From the NCBI GenBank assembly GCA_028282905.1, contig JANQGW010000231.1:1-50883 (forward strand): 50,883 bases of DNA. Direction: 5' to 3'. The DNA comes from Sedimentisphaerales bacterium. GTDB lineage: Bacteria > Planctomycetota > Phycisphaerae > Sedimentisphaerales > Anaerohalosphaeraceae. This document shows, one piece after another, positions 26,722-36,300 of the stretch (positions within the stretch are counted from its first letter, which is position 1; each line of letters begins with the position of its first letter). The notes beneath the pieces were generated by a model. That model made no database searches and had not been told where the DNA came from. It saw only the letters and a list, made by a program, of their open reading frames with translations. The translations under genes were made by a program, and so were the position numbers.

Positions 26722-29577
26722 CTATGAGGCACTTTCAGCGTCGAGTTTTTCTTTGAGGTATTTGGCGGTATAGCTGTTATCGATCTGGATGATTTTTTCC
26801 GGGGCACCTTTGGCGATGATCTGGCCGCCGGCAGCGCCGCCTTCCGGGCCGAGATCGATGATATAATCGGCCATCTTAATCACGTCGAGGTTATGCTCAA
26901 TGACGATCACGGTATTGCCCAGATCGGTCAGCCGCCGCAGCACATTCATCAGGTTATGGATATCGGCAAAATGCAGTCCCGTTGTCGGCTCATCCAGAAT
27001 ATACAGCGTGTGGCCGGTGCCGGGCTTGCCGAGCTCGCTGGCCAGTTTGACACGCTGGGCTTCGCCGCCGGACATCGTCGTGCTCGACTGACCCAGCGTC
27101 ATATACCCCAATCCCACATCGCACAGCGCCTTGACCAACCGGACGATCTTCGGGAAGTTTGCGAAAAACTTCTTCGCTTCTTCAATCCGCATATCCAGCA
27201 CATCTGAAATATTCTTGCCCTTATAGGTAATCTGCAGCGTCTCGGGATTGTAGCGTTTGCCTTTGCACTCCTGGCACGTCACAAACACGTCCGGCAGAAA
27301 ATGCATCTCGATCTTTTTCGTGCCCTGGCCCTGGCAGTGTTCACAGCGGCCGCCTTTAACGTTAAAGCTGAACCGGCCGGGCTTATAGCCGCGGATTTTC
27401 GCCTCGCGCGTCTTGGCAAAGAGTTGACGAATTAAATCAAAGACGCCGGTATAAGTCGCAGGATTCGACCGCGGTGTGCGGCCAATCGGTGACTGGTCAA
27501 TCTCGATGACTTTATCGACCTGTGAAACGCCAAGAATATTTTTGTGCTTTCCGGGAATCTCACGGGAGTTATACAGTCGCCGTTTGAGACTTTTTAACAG
27601 GATTTCCGTCACCAGCGTACTCTTGCCCGAACCGGACACGCCCGTCACACAGGTAAACACGCCCAGCGGGAACTTGACCGAGATATTTTTCAGGTTATTC
27701 TCTTCGGCATTCTTGATTTCGATGCTGTTGGCCATCTTCGCGCGTCGGCGGTTCGCGGGCAGCTCAATCCGTCGATCACCCGACATATAGTGGCCGGTAA
27801 TCGAGCGTTTGCAGTCGCATACATCATCCAGCGTTCCCGCCACGACGAGTTCGCCGCCATGACGGCCGGCCGCCGGGCCGATATCGATAATATGATCTGC
27901 CGCGGCGATGACATCGTCGTCGTGCTCGACCACGATGACCGTATTGCCGATATCCCGCAGGCTTTTCAATATCTCCAGCAGACGGTCATTATCGCGCCGG
28001 TGCAGACCAATCGTCGGTTCATCCAGCACATAACAGCAGCCGACCAGCCCGCTGCCGACCTGCGTCGCCAGGCGAATCCGCTGGGCCTCGCCGCCGGAAA
28101 GCGTCCGGCTCGTACGATCCAGCGTCAGATAGCCTAATCCCACATCCATCATAAATTTCAGGCGGGCACGGATTTCTTTCAGCGGCTGTTCAGCAATCAA
28201 AGTTTTTTCCGCATCCAGTTTCAAACCGGTAAAAAACGCGTGTGCATCGTCAATACTCATGCCGGTAATCTCGCTGATGGATTTACCGCCCACGGTGACT
28301 GCGGTCGCTTCCGGGCGAAGCCGCGTGCCTTCGCATTTCTTACACGGCTGCTCAGACAGATAACCGTGCAGTCGTGCCTTGACGTATTCGCTGGTCGTCG
28401 TTTCCCATCGCCGCTGTAGATTCGGAATCACACCCTCAAAGCTGGCACCGTATTTTTTCTCGTCCTTGGCAGTCGTGCCGTACATCAAAACCTTGCGAAT
28501 GGCAGCAGGGATTTTCTTGAACGGATCGGCCTTGCTGATACCAAAATTCCGGCAGAACTTTTTGATCAGGCGGTTGTAGAAAATGTTCATACGCTTTCCG
28601 CCCTTACGCCACGCCTCGATCGCCCCATTTTCGAGCGATACCGTCTTGTCACTGACAATCAGATCCGGGTCAAACTCTGGAATCGTCCCTAATCCGTCAC
28701 ACGCATGGCAGGCGCCGTAGGGACTGTTAAAACTGAACAGCCGCGGCGACAATTCTGCTAATGACGCCTCGGGGTGCTCGGTACAGGCATATTTTTCGCT
28801 GTAAATCACATCGGTCCAGCCACCGTTACCGCCGTTGTTTTTCTGGGCCGCCGGCGACTGCATCATGGCAATAACCACTCCGTCACCCATCTGCAAGGCT
28901 GTCTCAATCGAATCGGCCAGACGGATTCGAAGACCTTCCTTGAGCACCAGCCGATCCACAACTGCGTCGATGTCATGCTTTTTATTCTTATCCAGCGGCG
29001 GAACCGACTTCACATCATAAACGGTCCCATCGACCCGCGCCCGGACAAAACCCTCCCGCTGAATCAGGGTAAAGACGTCTTTGTGTTCGCCCTTCTGGCC
29101 GACAATCATCGGCGCACAGATTTGCAGGCGTGTGCCTTCTTCATGATTTAAAATCGAATCGACAATCTGCGTGGCATGCTGGCTGGCAACCTCTTTGCCG
29201 CACACCCAGCAGTGCGGTGTGCCTGCCCGGGCAAACAGCAGGCGGCAGTAATCATAAATCTCCGTCGTCGTCGCTACCGTTGAACGCGGGTTGCTGGAGG
29301 CACTGGGCTGTTCGATAGCAATTGTCGGCGGCAGGCCCTCGATATGCTCGACCTGCGGCTTTTGCATCTGCTCCAGAAACTGCCGGGCGTACGCACTGAG
29401 CGACTCGACATACTTGCGCTGCCCCTCGGCGTAGATCGTATCGAACGCCAGCGAGCTTTTGCCCGAGCCGCTGATGCCGGTCACCACGACCATCTGGTCC
29501 CGCGGGACCGTCACGTCGATGCCTTTTAAATTATGTTCACTCGCCCCGATGACTCGGATCGCTTTGGATTCTGCCAC
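26722..29577 (-). CDS. uvrA: Excinuclease ABC subunit A
   Basis: 951 residues, the normal size (about 940). It has two ABC modules: Walker A GISGSGKSSL near residue 34 and GVSGSGKSTL near 640, and signature motifs LSGGEAQRIRLA near 490 and MSGGEAQRVKLA near 830, each followed by DEPT. CxxC zinc pairs are seen (CWVCGK, CHACDG, CEHCQG, CQECKG). It recognises bulky lesions with UvrB in nucleotide excision repair. The start is GTG with AGGA upstream and a TTGTCA-18-TACAAT promoter. It is divergent from the endonuclease V gene, so two DNA-repair genes share the 121-nt gap. No recognisable SOS box was found. Confidence 0.98.
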   Translation of the reverse strand: MAESKAIRVIGASEHNLKGIDVTVPRDQMVVVTGISGSGKSSLAFDTIYAEGQRKYVESLSAYARQFLEQMQKPQVEHIEGLPPTIAIEQPSASSNPRSTVATTTEIYDYCRLLFARAGTPHCWVCGKEVASQHATQIVDSILNHEEGTRLQICAPMIVGQKGEHKDVFTLIQREGFVRARVDGTVYDVKSVPPLDKNKKHDIDAVVDRLVLKEGLRIRLADSIETALQMGDGVVIAMMQSPAAQKNNGGNGGWTDVIYSEKYACTEHPEASLAELSPRLFSFNSPYGACHACDGLGTIPEFDPDLIVSDKTVSLENGAIEAWRKGGKRMNIFYNRLIKKFCRNFGISKADPFKKIPAAIRKVLMYGTTAKDEKKYGASFEGVIPNLQRRWETTTSEYVKARLHGYLSEQPCKKCEGTRLRPEATAVTVGGKSISEITGMSIDDAHAFFTGLKLDAEKTLIAEQPLKEIRARLKFMMDVGLGYLTLDRTSRTLSGGEAQRIRLATQVGSGLVGCCYVLDEPTIGLHRRDNDRLLEILKSLRDIGNTVIVVEHDDDVIAAADHIIDIGPAAGRHGGELVVAGTLDDVCDCKRSITGHYMSGDRRIELPANRRRAKMANSIEIKNAEENNLKNISVKFPLGVFTCVTGVSGSGKSTLVTEILLKSLKRRLYNSREIPGKHKNILGVSQVDKVIEIDQSPIGRTPRSNPATYTGVFDLIRQLFAKTREAKIRGYKPGRFSFNVKGGRCEHCQGQGTKKIEMHFLPDVFVTCQECKGKRYNPETLQITYKGKNISDVLDMRIEEAKKFFANFPKIVRLVKALCDVGLGYMTLGQSSTTMSGGEAQRVKLASELGKPGTGHTLYILDEPTTGLHFADIHNLMNVLRRLTDLGNTVIVIEHNLDVIKMADYIIDLGPEGGAAGGQIIAKGAPEKIIQIDNSYTAKYLKEKLDAESAS

Positions 29578-29644
29578 GTTTTTATCCTATCTTTATAGAG
29601 TGCCATATAGACACTTGAAATATCATACAAAAAACAATTTAATG

Positions 29645-29674
29645 ATTGTACCATAACGATCGCGGCAATGACAA
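29645..29674 (-). promoter_or_regulatory. Promoter of uvrA
   Basis: On the minus strand TTGTCA (29674-29669), 18-nt spacer, TACAAT (29650-29645), 67 nt before the GTG start. Confidence 0.55.
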
Positions 29675-29698
29675 GAGTTTGAATGGAAGTATTTCAAG

Positions 29699-30385
29699 AT
29701 GACAAGTATCCGACAATTACACAATTGGCACCTAAGTCCTTCACAAGCAAGGGACTTACAGTATGACCTCTTCGGTCGAATTCGCCTCGAACCAATGCAA
29801 AAAAGCCCTGAATTTGTCGCCGGGATGGATTGTTCACTGGATAAAAAGGCGGGTAAGATTTTTGCCGCGGCGGTCGTTTTTTCATTTCCCGACCTGGAAC
29901 TCGTCGAAACAGCGACCGCGGTGATGCCGCTGGAATTTCCCTATGTACCGGGATTATTATCGTTTCGCGAGGCCCCTGTGTGCTTGGCAGCGGCCCAAGA
30001 GGTGAATCACAAAGTCGATTTGTGGCTCATCGACGGCCAGGGCATCGCCCACCCCCGCCGATTAGGTCTGGCAAGCCATCTGGGCCTGTTTCTGGATGCG
30101 GCAACCATCGGCTGCGCCAAAAGCCGTCTCATCGGTGACTTTTATGAACCGAGCATCGAAAAAGGAAGCCATACCCCACTCTATCACAAAAACAAACAAA
30201 TCGGCGCCGTCGTCCGAACTCGCGATAACGTCAAACCCCTCTTCATCTCCCCCGGCCATTTATGCGATATCAACGACGCCATCAAATACACCCTCGCCTG
30301 CACCACCAAATTCCGCCTCCCCGAGCCAACCCGAATCGCCCACCAGACGGTCAGCAAAATCAAAACCACAAATCAACACGAATAG
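29699..30385 (+). CDS. nfi: Endonuclease V (deoxyinosine 3' endonuclease)
   Basis: 228 residues, matching the family length of 220-230. The catalytic metal triad can be read as D44 (AGMDCSLD), E91 (YVPGLLSFREAP) and D112 (WLIDGQGIAHPRRLG), equivalent to Asp, Glu, Asp of the E. coli and Thermotoga enzymes. A conserved Lys lies in the following GSHTPLYHK region, and a Pro-Gly-His (FISPGHLC) near the C-terminus. It nicks DNA one nucleotide 3' of deaminated adenine (hypoxanthine). It is divergent from uvrA and ends 3 nt before the end of the giant M56 gene on the other strand. Confidence 0.95.
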   Translation: MTSIRQLHNWHLSPSQARDLQYDLFGRIRLEPMQKSPEFVAGMDCSLDKKAGKIFAAAVVFSFPDLELVETATAVMPLEFPYVPGLLSFREAPVCLAAAQEVNHKVDLWLIDGQGIAHPRRLGLASHLGLFLDAATIGCAKSRLIGDFYEPSIEKGSHTPLYHKNKQIGAVVRTRDNVKPLFISPGHLCDINDAIKYTLACTTKFRLPEPTRIAHQTVSKIKTTNQHE

Positions 30386-30388
30386 CCA

Positions 30389-33300
30389 CTAATGTTGTGT
30401 ACCTATCTCCTTCCCCGTCTTCTCGCTGTGACGGAAAGAGTCGTTTTGCCAACGAAGATATGGCAATGTTTCATTTTCTTTGTTGCCCCAGACTATCTCA
30501 AAATCCCATCCGGTAAATGTTGCTTGCTGTTTCATTTGGGCGGTTGTTAAACCGAGGCAATCCTTGTAAACATGTTTATCCGCAGACAGAGAGGACAAAC
30601 CGCTTGTTTCGATATTCCAGAAGCAATTGACAACCTCATTACCGAAATAACCGTACCCAATCACTCCACCGATTCTGCGATTTCCTGTTACTTTACCCGT
30701 AGCATAGCAATTTGACACCAAAGCCTTTGGATAAACAGTTCCGAACAACCCTCCAATTTGATCTTCTCCTTGCACTCCACAAGTTGTATAGCAATTGGCA
30801 ATAATCCCTTCGCTGCTGCATCTGCCGACAAGCCCGCCGACTTCTTGTGTTCCAACAACACTGCCATTTGAATAACATTGGGCAAGCTTTCCCTGATTTT
30901 CTGAAATCAGCCCGCCAACCGTTTTCCGACCCTTGACAGTCACATCCACAAAGCAATGACGCGTTGTGCTTTCTGGATAAGTAACACCTGCCAACCCGCC
31001 AACCCAAGTATCACCTATAATCCGACCTTTCACCGAACAATCACTTATCGTCCCCAAATAACTGCCCACAAGCCCACCAACGATAATTCTTCCAGTAACA
31101 TTCACATCTTCAGCATGACAATTTGTGATGCTCCCAAAAACCATCGTTCCTACAAGCGAGCCGGTTTCAGATTTATTCTCTGGCGCTTCAACATGTGGAT
31201 TTTTCAATATCAAATTACGAAATATTACACCTTTTTTGTTCGATGCACCAGCAAGTCCGAAAATCCCAATTCTTTTATTCGTAGTATCGGTTTTGTATGT
31301 GAAGTTGGAAATAGTATGTCCCTTCCCATCAAACACACCGGTAAAAGGTTTGTTAAAGTTTCCTAAAAGATAGTATCCGATAATATTGAATTCTTCTTCT
31401 TGATATTTCCCAAGGTCAATGTCCTGCATCAAGACAAAATGTTTGTCCCAATCACCTTCATTCAATCCGATTTGGTTCATCTGTTCAGCAGTCCAGATTT
31501 GATAAGGATCCTCCTTTGTCCCGCGTCCGCCTCCATATTTGACAGTTTCCTCCTCATCTTGAACAGCAGGTCGATTAATTCCCCCAACCGTTTTCCCGTC
31601 GAGGGCAACCCAAGCCGGGTCGCTGCTGTCGGGGCGGAAGCTTGTGCCGAGGCGGGCGTCATTGCGATTGCCGGTGAGGTCTTCGAATCGCTGGCCAGTG
31701 TTTTCTTCAAACGTCCAGCAGGCGACCAGCCCCGGCTCGTTGCCGGTAACGGCACGGGCTTTGTACTGCTGAACTTCCTGATGTGTCAACTTCCGGCCCC
31801 AGATGCGCAACTCACCGATTTGACCCTTATAATGATGTCCAATCGGCAAAAGATACTTGCGGCCGACAATCAGATCGCTTTTGGCCGCCGAATCAAAATG
31901 CTCGGGGGCAAATCTCAACGCCAGATGTGTCCAACCCGGCAACTGGGGAAAAATCTGTGAATTGGGATACAGGCCGCCGCCGTTGCCGTAAACGGTGTCA
32001 ACCTGCATCCGATTCTCCTCATACGGCGCGACGGTCACGGCAAAGCCATAAGTGTGCGTCTGTTTGTCAGAATTTTCATCCTGAAGCGGCATGATGTGAC
32101 CGCCCTTACACAGCAGGTTGCTTACCTTATACGGCGAGGCAATCTCCGGAAACTCCGGCTTAATCCACATCTGAATCGTAAACGGCCCTTCGAAATCTAA
32201 AATTTCACTGGCCTGAACCTGAAGAAAATCATCAACCCCATCAAATTCCAACGCTCCCCGCCCCGGCGGCGGCAGCAACCCAACCGCTTCAGTCTCAACA
32301 TCAGATATCGATTGGCCTTTGCCCTTCGACCCTTCCGCCACCGTTTCCTCGCCGGGATGGAGGGTTGAGGATGTCCGTTCTTTCCATTTAGCAACTGTTT
32401 CGGCCATAAATTCTTCTGGAATTGGTTTCATACGTTGAATACCGCTGCATTTACCGAATTGGGCCTTTTTGAACATCACGATAATATTTTCACCGTTTCT
32501 GGCCAATAGATGATAAGCCACACCGTCTTCTGTTTGAGTGATATCCGCGATTATGTCACGCTGCTTGATAAAGTACTGCAATTGCATTTTGGTCATATTG
32601 AGACTGAAGTGACGAAACTCGGGAATTTCCGCCAGAAATTCCATCCCCTTGTGAACACCTGAGACAACTTCTGACAACTGAGGACTGGGAGCTGAAGACT
32701 CGGACACCGCCCCTGCCTGCAGTCCGGCAATCTCTTTTTCAATATCCAATCTTGTCAGCGTGATATCATCCATCTGTCGCTGACTGAGGACTCCTGCGGC
32801 CAATTGCTGCTTAGCCCTTTCTTCCTGTTTGCGATAAATATCGGCAATTTGCTTTAAAAAGGCAATCTTTCGCTGTGGCGTCTCCGCCGATTCAACATCG
32901 CATCGCAACAGTTCAATCTCCGCCTTATGCAATTTGTCAATCCCGGCAACACCACTTTCAAATCGCCGTCGAACATCCTCCACCCGTCGCTGCAAAATCG
33001 CCCGCCGCCGCTGCTGATTCGTCAATTGCGCATCTCCGACTAATACTTCCACTTCCGTTTCCCCGCCGGGGCGGAGGCTGTGTATATTAGACAATTTATC
33101 AACCTGTTTTTTAGCCTCTTTTGCCGCATCGGTGCCGGGGAAGCCTTTAATGAGTTCAAGCAAATATTCCGATTCGATTTCACCAAATCTGTCATCCCGT
33201 TGAGCCGCAATCCTTCCAAGATCGACAGCATTTTGAACCAGACCAAAAGCAACGGTCTCCTGCTGAGCCGCAATAAGCTCTTTCATTGAATCTACAGACG

Positions 33301-36300
33301 GTTCACTCACGGAAGGATTGCTCTCAATGATTTTCTTTTCATCAATCGAACATAGCCATTGGTAATAATCCATTCTCCCGTGAAACTGTTCCTCGCGGGA
33401 TAAACGTGGATCGGAAAGCATGCCTCTCCGGGCATTGAGTGTAACCACATTGACAGCATCGGGAGTTTCTTCAAGAACCTTCGCGAAATATCCAACGGCT
33501 TTGTTTTGATCGACTCCTCCAGTGGCTGTCACCTCCTGACGGACGCCGCCAATAAACAATTTCCCAAGCTTGTTGTATATGTATGCTCGTCTGTAAGGTT
33601 CTTCAATCTCTTTCAGATATGCCAGGTAATACTCTTCTGCAAGCCCTTGATCGGCATTTTTAACAAATGACTCGTATAAGTTCTGATCAAATGCCCCGTC
33701 AGGCTTCATATATGAGTCAGGCTCCATGGTCAGGTCATACTCCATAGCTTTCTGCAGAAGTAATGTTGGATCAGCCGCTTCCCCCGCCGTCTTCTCGCCG
33801 GGACGAAGGGCGACGTTTTCAAAGATAACTTCTTCATAGGGACGAGTTTGGAATTGGAATTCTTTAATGTCAGACAATTCAAGCTTCTGAAATCTTGTCA
33901 CCGTCTTCCGCGTCTTAATGGACTGTGTTTCCCGACGTCCCAAGTACATTTTTCCTTTTTTATCAATTGCAACAAGACGGTGTTGCTTGTCCAAAAGAGA
34001 ATCTTCACAACGCAACTCAATATACCGTATTCCTGCGCCATGATCGACTTCTACAGCTTTTTCAAACTTGCCCCATCCATCCGACAAATTCACTCGCATA
34101 TCAGATTGACGTGGAATAGCCGTTTCTGTCTGCCAAGGCCCCGCGGCAACAGAAATGCGAACAGTCGTCTTAGCCGGCGTCTCCTTAAAATGCACCCTTT
34201 CAGCCATGTAACCGCCGGGTTCGCCATCAGAAGTTATAACTGACATGGGCGTCCACTGATGACTGCCTTTGATATAGGTATCTGAACTCCAGGGAAATAC
34301 ATCTTTCACCTCATATCTATATAAAAACTCATAAACCTTGTCCGAGGTTTGAATACGCTTATCATCTTTAACAGTTAATCCATCAGGCAGGAAAAACAGC
34401 GAACCATCCGGCCGCCACCATTGTTTGCGTCCACTGGGGTACTCACAAATCCCCACCAACTCCACTGTCACTCCGTTGGCCAGTGTGGCAGTATAGTTTG
34501 TGTTCTTCATTTCACGTTCAGTATTCGTGGACTCTTTCTTTTTCGTTATTTGTATCGGCGGCAGGATAGTCGCTTTTGATTTGCTTTGATAGAAAACATC
34601 CCCTACTACCTGCCCAAAAATCTGTTTGTGATTTGATAATGAAAAATAACTGTTACAGTCGCGGCGATAAGAGGTTTCATAAACCGGCAGATAAAGACAG
34701 CCGTCAGCATCCGTTTTCATGTACGGAAAACACAGTTTTGTATAATAGATAGCAGGGTACCCGGCTTCGTTTTTGGCAGTATGAACGCATTCGATTTCCA
34801 TTTTCTGGACGCGATAACCTACAATGGGCGTACCGTTTTCATCCACAAATTTCTGCACCAGAACAACCGGAGCGTGTTTAAATGCGCGGTCATAATACTG
34901 CCGGCTCAATTGTTTATCGCCAAACTTCGCGTGCCAGTCGGCCAGCATGTACTCGGCATAAAAGAAATTGTCCCGCTGATCTAATATCGCCTCAAGGTCA
35001 GTTTTGATTATGTCGATTGTTTGGCGGTCCCTGGATTCAAGGAAATATGGCTCAGCTGTAAAATAATTCGAAACAATCCGGTAACACTGATCTAAAAGCT
35101 CCGCTTCATTCTTGTCAATATCCAGCCGACAATCTTTGGCCTTATTAAAGTCAACCTTAATCGCAGACATAGCCTTTTTAAGCATCTTTTGGAGAATTTG
35201 AGAATCTGCCAAAGATTCCGGTCTCAATGCCACATTTTTAAAGTCAACCCATTGGTATTTTCGGGTTTGCAAACGGAATTTCTGGATTTTTTCCAGCGGC
35301 ACGTCAAAACCGGCAGTCAACTGCCGGTACCCGTCGCTGCCGCCGCCTTCACGTCGAAATGACTGCCTTTCATTTCCATCCTTATCAACCGCAACAATAT
35401 TAACATTGTACACTTTTACGTCAATGTTATGCGAAAGGGTCATCCAGGCCTTACTGTCCTTCTCATGGGGTGTGCTAAATGTCACACTTCCTTTGGCATT
35501 GCCGTAAGTGCCTTTACTCCAGCTTCGATTATTCTGATGTCGAACCGCTTCAAAATCCGTATGCCACGGGCCGCTTGCAACCTTTACCTCAAAATCAATC
35601 TCTTTCGTTTCCGGCTTTGCCCTAAAACTATGGCCTGTAATACCGCCTTGAAACGTTCCTGAACCCATCCCTATTTCAGGTATAGAAATGGTGGCATCGT
35701 TGCTGTTGATACCGGACACCTGAAACGCCGCTTCATACACCTTATGCCCGGCAGAAGAATCTTTACCGCCATAGCTCATATAAGGCCGCCGGGATTCATC
35801 CAGCCAACTGCCATCTGGCCGCCACCAGCGCCTGCCGTCACTGGGACACTCACAAATCCCAACCAACTCAATCGTCACACCATTATCCAGCACTGTGACA
35901 AATTCTGACTTCTGACTACTGATTTCCGACTTCTTTCTATTTGCCATCGGCAGGACACAGGTGGTCATGAGGGCGACGAGAATGGCGATGGCGGCGATGC
36001 GGCGTTTTTGGTTTTTCCAGGTGTTTTTTTCGAGCCATTGCAGGCGGGTGACCAGCCAGTTGGAGTTTTCAAACAAGCCCAGGAGTCCCAGCCCCGGATC
36101 GACCGGTTCTGCCAGCAACTGCCTTGCCGTTTCCAGCAGGGTTTCGCGGTACCGGTACGTCTTATCCTTCAGCAATCGGGCCACGGTCGCGTCACAGCAG
36201 AGTTCCCGCAGATTTTGAATCGGCCGCCGCGTTAACCACAGCAGCGGATTGAACCAATAGACAATCTGCAGCGTCATACCCACCGCGTGAACCCACAGAT

